Assembly (NCBI GenBank): GCA_002314325.1
Contig: DCFC01000013.1
Location: 1 to 64,000 of the forward strand
Length of the DNA: 64,000 nucleotides
Origin: Megamonas hypermegale
GTDB lineage: Bacteria > Bacillota > Negativicutes > Selenomonadales > Selenomonadaceae
Direction of reading: 5' to 3'
Part shown: positions 16,870-24,005 of the stretch, in pieces
Numbering within the stretch: position 1 is the stretch's first letter
How the letters are laid out: each line of letters starts with the position of its first letter
Position numbers and translations under genes: made by a program
The notes under the pieces: generated by a model
Databases searched by the model: none
What the model was told of the DNA's origin: nothing
What the model saw: the letters and a program-made list of their open reading frames with translations, nothing else

Positions 16870-17169
16870 ATGATGAGTAAAAACCGAATTGTTATAAAAG
16901 ATAATTTTTTTCAAAAAAGAACTATATTCACCTATAAAGGCAAGTATTACATGGTATCGACGGTATTTTTGCTGGATAAAATGTATGAAACGTTGATTTT
17001 CATAAGTGAAAAAGAAGATTATTTATTTTGCGGTACGGGAATATGGGGTGTTAAATATTTCACCGAAAAAGAGGCCCTGAAAGGTCATAACGAGATTATG
17101 CGGGATTTGAAAAAAGGAGAGGCTGATTATTTTTATGATGCCGTAGCTGCATATGAAAAAGAAAAATAA
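16870..17169 (+). CDS. Phage protein, unknown
   Basis: A 99-residue cytosolic protein, mostly beta-strand-like (KGKYYMVSTVFLLDKMYETLIFISEKEDYLF). GGAG precedes twin ATGs at 16870 and 16873. Its end overlaps the next start by 17 bp. Confidence 0.55.
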   Translation: MMSKNRIVIKDNFFQKRTIFTYKGKYYMVSTVFLLDKMYETLIFISEKEDYLFCGTGIWGVKYFTEKEALKGHNEIMRDLKKGEADYFYDAVAAYEKEK

Positions 17170-17854
17170 AACGCAGCTTTATAATGACGAGGTTGTGAAA
17201 ATATATAAAAATCCTCTGCTTACGGTGGATGAAGCGGTAGAGAAATATTTTGAGTTCAAATCGGTGCAGAAATTTTTAAAACGACCGACTGATAAAACGG
17301 TACATTTCGTTATGGAAAAACTGCTGAACGATTTTTTGCGGATAAACAAAAAGCCGCCGTCGCTGATTGAATACAGGGCGTTTTTCAGATACAAAGTCGA
17401 TTGTGAATTTGACCGGCTGAAGGAAAAAGGAACAATCGAGATAACGGAAAATGTATCGTACTGGTATTCACGATACGTCCGTAAACTTGACGACAGATTC
17501 GCCGCTCTTAATCCCGAAATGGTTGAGATTAACAGTTTGTACGTTGCGCTTATGAATATGGCGGACAGCATGAAGGGCGGCAGGATTTACGAGAGTATAA
17601 AAAGAGAATTGACAAAACTTGAATACAGGGCGGATTTTAAATGTTTTGATTTACTTGTAAGACTGCCGTTTTTTCAGGATATGTTTTATGAAAGGACGAA
17701 AATACTGATAGCAGTTTTACCGAAGTATGAAAAACACAATTCGCATTTTGAATTTAAATTAATTCCGACAGGAACACTTGAACAAAGAAAGCGGGCTGTG
17801 AATTTTTTACAAAAGGCGGGGATTGAAGTTGATAAAAATATGCGCCAATCCTGA
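17153..17854 (+). CDS. Phage protein, unknown
   Basis: A 233-residue basic, helix-rich protein (KSVQKFLKRPTDKTVHFVMEKLLNDFLRINKKPPSLIEYRAFFR). It overlaps both neighbours slightly and lacks a strong SD, so it is probably translated by coupling. No family recognised. Confidence 0.55.
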   Translation: MKKKNKTQLYNDEVVKIYKNPLLTVDEAVEKYFEFKSVQKFLKRPTDKTVHFVMEKLLNDFLRINKKPPSLIEYRAFFRYKVDCEFDRLKEKGTIEITENVSYWYSRYVRKLDDRFAALNPEMVEINSLYVALMNMADSMKGGRIYESIKRELTKLEYRADFKCFDLLVRLPFFQDMFYERTKILIAVLPKYEKHNSHFEFKLIPTGTLEQRKRAVNFLQKAGIEVDKNMRQS

Positions 17855-18191
17855 ATGTAAAAAAGAGTTTAAACCGAAAAACAACAGGCAGATGTACTGC
17901 TCGACAAAATGCAAAAAAAGAGTGAACAGGATAAACTACAGGAAAAATCCGCCGAAACATGAAGATGATGATAAAGGGTTGCCGATTAGAGAATTTTATT
18001 GCCGTGTCTGCGGAAAATTGGTGCAGGTTAAATCAATAAGTGATAAACGAACGGTGTTTTGTTGCGTGGAGCATGAACGAAAATACTGGAAGCATCCGGA
18101 AAAACATCACCGCGAAACGGCAAATCTCGGCATGAGCGGCGGAATGAGCCTTAATAGTTTAATTCTAAGAGAAAGACGGGATTTATTATGA
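17823..18191 (+). CDS. Zinc-finger phage protein
   Basis: A 122-residue protein with two cysteine clusters: CANPECKKEFKPKNNRQMYCSTKCKKR at residues ~7-33 and FYCRVCGKLVQV...TVFCCVEHERKYW at ~60-92. Both resemble treble-clef fingers of phage and MYND-like type. TTG 17823 is set by AAAGGCGGGGA; it overlaps the preceding gene by 32 bp. Confidence 0.6.
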   Translation: MKLIKICANPECKKEFKPKNNRQMYCSTKCKKRVNRINYRKNPPKHEDDDKGLPIREFYCRVCGKLVQVKSISDKRTVFCCVEHERKYWKHPEKHHRETANLGMSGGMSLNSLILRERRDLL

Positions 18192-18430
18192 AAGTAATAG
18201 CGGGAAAAACAGGCAAATACATGAACTACACGGACGGAAAATATATTTACTATGTATCGGGACTTTTAGGAGATAACCAATACGCCGTATGTAAAAAGGA
18301 AATCGGTTCAAAGAGTTTGGGCAATCATAAGTATAAAAGCAGTTCCAATAAGGTGAGAACAACGCCGGGTGAAGCGCAGGGCTATTTGGACAGATTGGCG
18401 CAGAAAAAGAAATGGGAGGCAGTATCATGA
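18188..18430 (+). CDS. Small phage protein
   Basis: An 80-residue basic protein (GKYIYYVSGLLGDNQYAVCKKEIGSK). It starts in an ATGA overlap with the previous stop and ends in an ATGA overlap with the next start, so the three genes are coupled. Function unknown. Confidence 0.55.
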   Translation: MKVIAGKTGKYMNYTDGKYIYYVSGLLGDNQYAVCKKEIGSKSLGNHKYKSSSNKVRTTPGEAQGYLDRLAQKKKWEAVS

Positions 18431-18660
18431 AAACAATTTCAAAATATAATCTCATAATAGTAAAACCGATTGCAGTAATTTCGGAAAATGATGACGGCTG
18501 GCGGAAAGAATTGAACGTTGTTTCGTGGCGAAACCAGATGCCGAAATACGATATCCGCAGCTATGCGCCGGATTACTCGAAAATTAGCAAGGGTGTAACA
18601 TTGACGGCAGATGAAATGCAGGAACTAAAAGCTGTTTTAAACAGTATGGAAGAATTTTAA
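18427..18660 (+). CDS. Small phage protein
   Basis: A 77-residue protein starting MKTISKYNLIIVKPIAV. ATG 18427 is fixed by GGGAGG and the ATGA overlap; a longer form from 18412 is unlikely. Function unknown. Confidence 0.55.
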   Translation: MKTISKYNLIIVKPIAVISENDDGWRKELNVVSWRNQMPKYDIRSYAPDYSKISKGVTLTADEMQELKAVLNSMEEF

Positions 18661-18667
18661 AGTATCT

Positions 18668-18716
18668 CCAAAGTATCAGCCAAAACATCATTTTGATACT
18701 TTGGCTGATACTTTGG
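18668..18716. repeat. Perfect 17-bp inverted repeat
   Basis: Arms CCAAAGTATCAGCCAAA (18668-18684) and its exact complement (18700-18716) enclose a 15-base loop. The spacing between genes and the moderately T-rich follow-on (TTTTAGAGATGTTTT) allow a terminator, but the arm is unusually long for one. Confidence 0.8.
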
Positions 18717-18749
18717 AAAGTTTTAGAGATGTTTTAGGAAAGTGAAATC

Positions 18750-18938
18750 ATGGCAATTACAAAAACAAGAAAATCTATGGCGAAACGACCGTTGTCTAAG
18801 ATGGAAAAAGTATTTATGGCTGGCAAAGTGTTAATAGAAATACACACCAGAATGAAGCCTAAAAGAGGAAGAATGTTGAAAAAAAACATGGCTTATGAGG
18901 CTGTACGGAATGATAAAAGAAGCAAAGAAAAGGATTGA
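18750..18938 (+). CDS. Small basic phage protein
   Basis: A 62-residue protein with about 30 percent Lys and Arg (KTRKSMAKRPLSKMEKVF). Possibly nucleic-acid binding. No clear family. Confidence 0.5.
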   Translation: MAITKTRKSMAKRPLSKMEKVFMAGKVLIEIHTRMKPKRGRMLKKNMAYEAVRNDKRSKEKD

Positions 18939-18944
18939 TAAAAA

Positions 18945-19763
18945 ATGAACGAATTACAGATTTTTAATAACGAACATTTCGGACAAGTTCGAACAGCGCT
19001 GATTAACGATGAACCGTATTTTATGTTGGCTGATGTATGTAGAGTTTTGGATATAAAAGATAATACTACAGCTAGAAGAAGATTATCTGAAAAGGGGGTG
19101 CATAGTATGCGTACCCTTACGAATGGTGGAGAACAGCAGGCGACTTTCATCAATGAAAGCAATATGTACAAGCTGGCATTTACCAGCAGAAAAAAGGAAG
19201 CAGAAAATTTCACGGACTGGGTAACGGGTGAAATCCTGCCGACGCTTCGCAAGACGGGCACCTACTCCATGCAAAAAACAAATCCATTGGAAGCACTTCA
19301 GCAAATCGGGCAAAGCATAAATAAAACGATTGAAGCATTAGTGGAACAGGATAAGCGCATGAAAAATATCGAAATGGTAACACGGGTACAAAATGACCGC
19401 ATCGGCAATATGGAAAAGAAGATGCAGCTTGTTTATGACTGTGGGACGATAAACCACGACAACTGGCGGACACATGTAAGACCGCTTATCAATCAGATAG
19501 CCAAATACATTCCGGTACTCGACAGTACGGACCGTTTTAGTGCGGCATGGCAGGAAAGTTATAAAAGATTAGAACAGAAATTCAACTGTAATTTAACACT
19601 GCGGGTAAACAATAAAAAAGAACGTCTGCGCCTTGCCGGAGCTACGAAGAAAGTTATCGCTAAGATAAATAATCTTGATGTAATCGGCGAAGATAAACGT
19701 TTAATCGAATGTTATATTGCCATATTAAAACGCATGGTGCTTGAATATAAGAGGGCGGCATAA
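18945..19763 (+). CDS. BRO-N/ORF6C-type antirepressor-like protein
   Basis: A 272-residue protein. The N-terminal ~100 residues are a Bro-N domain (FGQVRTALINDEPYFMLADVCRVLDI, AFTSRKKEAENFTDWVTGEILPTLRKTGTYS). The C-terminal half resembles the ORF6C domain of phage antirepressors. Such proteins can bind DNA or block a repressor. An ATG overlaps its stop and begins the next gene. Confidence 0.85.
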   Translation: MNELQIFNNEHFGQVRTALINDEPYFMLADVCRVLDIKDNTTARRRLSEKGVHSMRTLTNGGEQQATFINESNMYKLAFTSRKKEAENFTDWVTGEILPTLRKTGTYSMQKTNPLEALQQIGQSINKTIEALVEQDKRMKNIEMVTRVQNDRIGNMEKKMQLVYDCGTINHDNWRTHVRPLINQIAKYIPVLDSTDRFSAAWQESYKRLEQKFNCNLTLRVNNKKERLRLAGATKKVIAKINNLDVIGEDKRLIECYIAILKRMVLEYKRAA

Positions 19764-20128
19764 TGGGGAAAATGCAACGGAGAAAAGGGGCAGCAGGTGA
19801 GCTTGAATTTGCTCATCTGTGCCAAGAACACGGATACATGAACGTTCATCGCACGGCACAACATTGCGGCAAAACGGGACAAGTGGGAGATGTTGAAGGA
19901 CTACCGGGCATTCACATCGAGGTCAAACGGACGGAAAGTCTGCGGCTGTACGATGCGCTGAATCAGTCGAAAAGAGATTGCGCAGCGGCAGACAAAAATG
20001 AAATCCCGATTGTTGCTCATCGCAAAAATAAATCGGAATGGGTTGTAATTATGACTGCCGCAGATTTTTTCAAGATGTATAAAAAATATATGGAAAGTAG
20101 TGAAGATATTGAGCAGGAAAAGATTTAA
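19763..20128 (+). CDS. Holliday-junction-resolvase-like nuclease
   Basis: A 121-residue protein with RRKGAAGELEFAHLCQEHG near the N-terminus and GDVEGLPGIHIEVKRTE (D...E-x-K) at residues ~46-62, the PD-(D/E)xK core of small phage resolvases. It may resolve recombination or replication intermediates. Confidence 0.75.
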   Translation: MGKMQRRKGAAGELEFAHLCQEHGYMNVHRTAQHCGKTGQVGDVEGLPGIHIEVKRTESLRLYDALNQSKRDCAAADKNEIPIVAHRKNKSEWVVIMTAADFFKMYKKYMESSEDIEQEKI

Positions 20129-20495
20129 ATTCCGCCGTATGCCGGCGTGCCGGAAATTCGACAATGCAACACTGCAACAGCAGCACGCAAAAGTAGTGAG
20201 TGAATTTAGGGAATGGGCGGAGGCTTATGCAGATTGCTGTCGAAAAGCCGATAAAAGAATAATGGGCCGCGAGGATTTTGCTCATCTGATGTCAGAGAGT
20301 TTCGACCTCGTGCAAGTGGCACAGCAGTTTATTCATATTGCCATAAAAAATCACGGCGGCCATTACGCCATGACGGAAGATGATGTATACAACAGCGGCT
20401 TTAAGAAAAACAATGACCGCGGTTATTACGATGAAGAGCCGGTGAAAAGCCCATACAGCGGATATATAAAATACATTTATGAAAAGGTGGACTGA
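20100..20495 (+). CDS. MazG-like/phage nucleotide hydrolase candidate
   Basis: Up to 131 residues. A helical segment with KVVSEFREWAEAYADC and ESFDLVQVAQQFIHIAI resembles the metal-binding helices of MazG-like pyrophosphohydrolases. The start is unsure: GTG 20100 overlaps the previous gene; ATG 20139 would give a shorter form. Confidence 0.55.
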   Translation: MKILSRKRFKFRRMPACRKFDNATLQQQHAKVVSEFREWAEAYADCCRKADKRIMGREDFAHLMSESFDLVQVAQQFIHIAIKNHGGHYAMTEDDVYNSGFKKNNDRGYYDEEPVKSPYSGYIKYIYEKVD

Positions 20496-20497
20496 AT

Positions 20498-20644
20498 ATG
20501 AAAAATATTGAAGTGATAAAGAGAATGCCAACGCGGCACGAATTGGAAGAGTATAAAAAGCGCAAAAAGAAAGACGCTGAGATTATCGGCAGTGTATGTA
20601 TGGTGATTATCGTTGTGGCGGCGGGACTGCTTTTAATCGGTTAG
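20498..20644 (+). CDS. Small single-pass membrane protein
   Basis: A 48-residue ORF starting MKNIEVIKRMPTRHELEEY with a basic middle and a C-terminal membrane helix (IIGSVCMVIIVVAAGLLLIG). AAAGGTGG precedes ATG 20498. Function unknown. Confidence 0.5.
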   Translation: MKNIEVIKRMPTRHELEEYKKRKKKDAEIIGSVCMVIIVVAAGLLLIG

Positions 20645-20655
20645 GAGCGGATAAA

Positions 20656-20874
20656 ATGGCAAACTACAGAAATCTGAATACAAAGTATGCGAACAAATTG
20701 CGGGAAGATATAAAGGCGATGATGGACGAGAAAGGAATTTTGCTGACGGAGCTGGCGGATAGAGCTAATATCGAAAAGAGTGTATTGCGAAATTATATTA
20801 ACGGGCGCAATGATATCAACAGCGGTAATCTGATTGCTGTTTTAAAAGTACTGGGATATAATTTACAAATTTGA
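20656..20874 (+). CDS. Small XRE-type HTH protein
   Basis: A 72-residue protein starting MANYRNLNTKYANKLREDIKAM with an HTH (ILLTELADRANIEKSVLRNYINGRNDI). ATG 20656 has AGGAGCGG upstream. A terminator follows directly. Probably a late-early regulator. Confidence 0.7.
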   Translation: MANYRNLNTKYANKLREDIKAMMDEKGILLTELADRANIEKSVLRNYINGRNDINSGNLIAVLKVLGYNLQI

Positions 20875-20878
20875 TTTT

Positions 20879-20904
20879 AAGGGCGGAAACTACCGCCCTT
20901 TTAG
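20879..20904 (+). terminator. Terminator of the early operon
   Basis: AAGGGCGG and CCGCCCTT form an eight-base stem with a six-base loop and a TTT tail. Confidence 0.82.
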
Positions 20905-20931
20905 GCGTCTTTAAGCGAAAGGAGATTTATA

Positions 20932-21453
20932 ATGCCAGAAAATAATACGGATATCAAAAAAGCCATTGAGTGGTTAAGACAAGTAGAAAATGCGAAACAA
21001 GCCATGTTGCAATGTGAATGTATGTTTCAGGATTTAAGAAATACGCAAAACATTACATCCGGATATGAACGTGGATATGAAAAAGTAAAAGATGAAAATG
21101 GGAAAGAAACTGGTGAAATAAAATCCTTCACCAGATTAAAAGGCGCTAGTAGTGGCGGTAAAGAGCATGATATAAGCGATTTTATTGCGGTTTTGGTAGC
21201 GGAAGAACAGGAACTGGAGAGATATAAGACGGATTGGCTTAATAAACGTATAGAGGTTAAGAAGTTCTTGATGAGCTTGAATATGAATGAAAAGATTAAA
21301 ACAATACTTATTTTCCGCTATATCGGGTTATATGAATGGGATGAAATTGCTAAAAAATTGGGCATGAGTAATACATGGGTTCATAGCCTAAAAAAGCAGG
21401 GATTACAGATAGTAGCGAGAAATTTAAAAAAATACTTTGCGAAAGTGTACTAA
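20932..21453 (+). CDS. ArpU/DUF1492-like late transcription activator
   Basis: A 173-residue protein. The C-terminal third is a sigma-70 region 4-like HTH (KIKTILIFRYIGLYEWDEIAKKLGMSNTWVHSLKKQGL). Proteins of this kind sit just before the terminase genes in Firmicutes phages and switch on late transcription. It stands alone between a terminator and a promoter region with phased repeats that begins inside its last codons. AAAGGAG precedes ATG 20932. Confidence 0.8.
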   Translation: MPENNTDIKKAIEWLRQVENAKQAMLQCECMFQDLRNTQNITSGYERGYEKVKDENGKETGEIKSFTRLKGASSGGKEHDISDFIAVLVAEEQELERYKTDWLNKRIEVKKFLMSLNMNEKIKTILIFRYIGLYEWDEIAKKLGMSNTWVHSLKKQGLQIVARNLKKYFAKVY

Positions 21454-21499
21454 AGTGTACGAAAGTTTATGGAAGTTTACTCGCATCCTGTGATATTAT
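21441..21499 (+). promoter_or_regulatory. Candidate activator-dependent late promoter
   Basis: Four tandem 10-bp units (GAAAGTGTAC, TAAAGTGTAC, GAAAGTTTAT, GGAAGTTTAC) run from 21441 to 21480, one per helical turn. An extended -10, TGATATTAT, lies at 21491-21499, so the repeats cover the place of a -35. The adjacent activator gene makes it the natural reader of these repeats. Confidence 0.6.
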
Positions 21500-21521
21500 T
21501 AGACTTGTAAATAAAAAAACG

Positions 21522-21547
21522 AGCCGTAGGAATAACCTGCGGCTTTT
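21522..21547 (+). terminator. Terminator ~20 bp after the late promoter
   Basis: AGCCGTAGG and CCTGCGGCT pair over nine bases (one G-U) with loop AATAA and a TTTT tail. A transcript from the 21491 promoter would be about 45 nt unless it reads through. Confidence 0.75.
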
Positions 21548-21550
21548 CTA

Positions 21551-21578
21551 TTGCAAAATCGAGTGAATGTGTTATACT
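21551..21578 (+). promoter_or_regulatory. Sigma-A promoter of the small RNA
   Basis: TTGCAA (21551-21556) and TATACT (21573-21578) are 16 bp apart with a TGTGT stretch before the -10. No ORF with a good SD follows. Confidence 0.6.
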
Positions 21579-21584
21579 ATGTGT

Positions 21585-21702
21585 AGGCAAAACATCAAAT
21601 TCATTGTTAAACACCTCCTCTCCGTTGCAGGATTGGAGACATGAGCAACGAAAATATTATAGCATGAAATTATGCCACTGTCAGTTTGATGGTGGCTTTT
21701 TT
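21585..21702 (+). ncRNA. Candidate prophage small RNA with pseudoknot
   Basis: A unit of about 118 nt runs from the promoter at 21551 to a terminator (GCCAC 21674-21678, GTGGC 21692-21696, then T6). TCTCC (21619-21623) can pair with GGAGA (21635-21639), and GTTGC (21624-21628) with GCAAC (21645-21649). The interleaved order gives an H-type pseudoknot. ACACCTCCT at 21611-21619 matches the anti-Shine-Dalgarno sequence. No known RNA family recognised. Confidence 0.5.
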
Positions 21703-21711
21703 AGTACAAAA

Positions 21712-21736
21712 AAAGACCGCCATAAAAGCGGTCTTT
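21712..21736 (-). terminator. hicB terminator
   Basis: AAAGACCGC and GCGGTCTTT form a nine-base stem; on the minus strand a long T run follows. It lies one base from the hicB stop. Confidence 0.85.
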
Positions 21737-21737
21737 C

Positions 21738-22142
21738 TTATATTGCTTGTTTTTTATACAGTTGCAGTAAAGCGTCTTGTAATACTTTAGAAATATTTAG
21801 ATTGTTTTTTTCGGCGAGAGTATTGAGCCATGCAGGAATAGTTAAATTTTTCCGTACAGATTTTGTTCCATATTTTTGAATATAACTGTCCATATCTAAA
21901 ACGAGCAGGCTTACAAATCCGCCGTCCTTAGGATGAATGTTTTCAATGTGGCTAGCTTTCGGAATAGGTTTATTATCTTCTATTTCATCCAGTACCCACC
22001 CCGAAGCGGCATCTGCTCCTATTGCTATAGCTTCAGCAATATCGCTGCCACATGATACGCATCCTGGCAAATCGGGAACTTCTACAGTATACCCTGATTG
22101 TTCTTCTTGCGGATAAAAAATTGCAGGATAAACAAGTTTCAT
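21738..22142 (-). CDS. hicB: HicB-type antitoxin, orphan
   Basis: A 134-residue protein. The N-terminal ~70 residues form the HicB RNase H-like domain (MKLVYPAIFYPQEEQSGYTVEVPDLPGCVSCGSDIAEAIAIGADAASGWV). The C-terminus holds a ribbon-helix-helix-like segment (NLTIPAWLNTLAEKNNLNISKVLQDALLQLYKK). AAAGGAG precedes the start. Only the tail of a hicA gene lies upstream, so the antitoxin has lost its partner and may act only as a repressor. Confidence 0.88.
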   Translation of the reverse strand: MKLVYPAIFYPQEEQSGYTVEVPDLPGCVSCGSDIAEAIAIGADAASGWVLDEIEDNKPIPKASHIENIHPKDGGFVSLLVLDMDSYIQKYGTKSVRKNLTIPAWLNTLAEKNNLNISKVLQDALLQLYKKQAI

Positions 22143-22167
22143 ATATAAAACTCCTTTCCAAGCAGGC

Positions 22168-22251
22168 TTATTTCAAGCCCGCTTGTCTAAGAATAGATTT
22201 TAGTGTTCTGGGGTCTATATCCCCCGGATGATTAGGAATGGTTATCTTACA
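22168..22251 (-). pseudogene. hicA toxin remnant, 5' end lost
   Basis: The frame reads CKITIPNHPGDIDPRTLKSI followed by LRQAGLK and a stop. This is the conserved C-terminal third of HicA. The N-terminal half with the catalytic His is absent; the DNA continues instead into the start of the small terminase gene. The remnant sits 26 bp upstream of hicB in the normal hicAB order. Confidence 0.8.
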
Positions 22252-22275
22252 ACTTATAAAAATGAGGTGAATATC

Positions 22276-22647
22276 ATGACAAATCGAGGTGGTAGGCCAA
22301 AAAAACAGATAAATCAATTACAGTTTGAAGCTATGTGCAGTATTCAGGCAACAGAGGAGGAAATTTGTCTTGTACTAGGCGTGTCGGATAAAACATTGAA
22401 TAGATGGTGCAAAGACACGTATAAGCTCAGTTTCTCCGAAGTATTCAGACAAAAGCGGGCTTTAGGGAAAATATCGCTTAGAAGGGCGCAATTCCAATTA
22501 GCACAGAAAAACGCAAACATGGCAATCTGGCTGGGCAAACAGTGGCTCGGTCAGAAAGATAATATTGAGCCGGTAGACACTGTAGAACATAAGCAAATAA
22601 TTCAGGTGTATATACCAGATAACGGCAGGGATAAAGATGATTATTAG
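22276..22647 (+). CDS. terS: Terminase small subunit
   Basis: A 123-residue protein starting MTNRGGRPKKQINQLQFEAM with an HTH (ATEEEICLVLGVSDKTLNRWCKDTY). It should recognise the packaging site and recruit the large subunit, whose gene overlaps by 11 bp. GAGGTG precedes ATG 22276; a longer form from 22228 would run through the hicA remnant. Confidence 0.85.
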   Translation: MTNRGGRPKKQINQLQFEAMCSIQATEEEICLVLGVSDKTLNRWCKDTYKLSFSEVFRQKRALGKISLRRAQFQLAQKNANMAIWLGKQWLGQKDNIEPVDTVEHKQIIQVYIPDNGRDKDDY

Positions 22648-23989
22648 ACCGCAGCCGGGAAAACAGGAACAATTTTTATCATCTAATGCTGATATAGTTT
22701 TTTACGGCGGCGCGGCCGGAGGCGGCAAAACGTATGCCGCACTGATTGAGCCTTTAAGGCACATCAATAATAAAAATTTTTCCTGCATCATATTTCGTCG
22801 AACGTCTCCACAGATTACAACGCCGGGCGGATTGTGGGACACGGCTCTTGAAATGTATACAGCACTAGGAGCAAAGGATATACGAAGTCCAAACAGATAT
22901 TTCAGATTTCCTAGCGGTGCAAAAATCGTGATGAACCATTTGCAGTATGATAAGACGGTCTACGATTACCAAGGAGCGCAGATACCTCTGATTGAATTTG
23001 AGGAACTGACGCATTTTTCCTGGAAACAGTTTACTTATATGCTTACCCGTAACCGTTCCGCTACGGCAGGCATAAAACCGTATATAAGGGCAACGTGCAA
23101 CCCTGACCCGGATAGCTGGGTGGCGGATTTTATAAAGTGGTATATTGACCAAGACACGGGCTATGCAATTCAAGAGCGTGGCGGTATAATCCGCTGGTTT
23201 ATCATCATGAATGATGAGCCGATTTGGGCGGATAATCCCGATGAACTTTTTGATAAATACGGTATTGAACCGAAATCTTTTACTTTCATTCCGTCCAGCG
23301 TCTACGATAATAAAATACTGCTTGAGAATAACTGCGAGTATCTGGCCAACTTAAAAGCGCAGGACGAAGTTACAAAAGAACAGCTGTTAAATGGCAACTG
23401 GAAGATAAGACCGGCAGGCGGCTTATACTTTAAAGCAAATCAAGCACCGATTGTCAATGTCGTACCGGATAAAATAATCGGCATATGCAGGGCGTGGGAT
23501 TTGGCGGCAACAGAAGCAACGCCACAGAATAAAAGTCCCGATAAAACGGCTGGTGTACTTATGGCACGCCTTAGAAACGGGCAGTTTATCGTGCTGGACG
23601 TTTTTACTGGCTGTTTAAATGCTGCGGGCGTAAGACAGGCAGTTAGAAGCATAGCAATACAGGATAGAATAAATTACAGATGTAACAGTATTCACATTCC
23701 ACAGGACCCTGGACAGGCAGGTAAAGAACAGGCGCAGTCTTATGTAGGTTTTCTGGCAGGCTTCAATGTTCAGACGGAACGGGTAAACGGCAGTAAGATA
23801 AACCGCGCCGAACCGTTTGCTTCGCAGTGGCAGCAGGGAAATGTTCTACTGCTTCGCGGCGACTGGAACAGGATTTATACAAATGAGCTATCCAGTTTCC
23901 CTGACGGTCTGCATGATGATTTGGTAGACGCAAGTTCAGATGCGTTCAATGCCTTGACGAAAATTAGAAACTTCGAAGTTCTTTTATAA
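22637..23989 (+). CDS. terL: Terminase large subunit
   Basis: A 450-residue packaging motor. The ATPase domain carries FYGGAAGGGKTYAAL (Walker A, residues ~22-36), IPLIEFEELTHF (Walker B) and the coupling segment RATCNPDPDSWV. The C-terminal RNase H-like nuclease shows RAWDLAATE, IHIPQDPGQAGKEQ and DGLHDDLVDASSDAF. It cuts concatemers and pumps DNA through the portal encoded next. Confidence 0.96.
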   Translation: MIIRPQPGKQEQFLSSNADIVFYGGAAGGGKTYAALIEPLRHINNKNFSCIIFRRTSPQITTPGGLWDTALEMYTALGAKDIRSPNRYFRFPSGAKIVMNHLQYDKTVYDYQGAQIPLIEFEELTHFSWKQFTYMLTRNRSATAGIKPYIRATCNPDPDSWVADFIKWYIDQDTGYAIQERGGIIRWFIIMNDEPIWADNPDELFDKYGIEPKSFTFIPSSVYDNKILLENNCEYLANLKAQDEVTKEQLLNGNWKIRPAGGLYFKANQAPIVNVVPDKIIGICRAWDLAATEATPQNKSPDKTAGVLMARLRNGQFIVLDVFTGCLNAAGVRQAVRSIAIQDRINYRCNSIHIPQDPGQAGKEQAQSYVGFLAGFNVQTERVNGSKINRAEPFASQWQQGNVLLLRGDWNRIYTNELSSFPDGLHDDLVDASSDAFNALTKIRNFEVLL

Positions 23990-24005
23990 GGTAGGTGGTG
24001 ATAAT

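Noticed and set aside
21604..21879. + strand open frame of 91 residues before the terminase
   Set aside because: It starts in the pseudoknot, crosses two terminator hairpins and is antisense to hicB.
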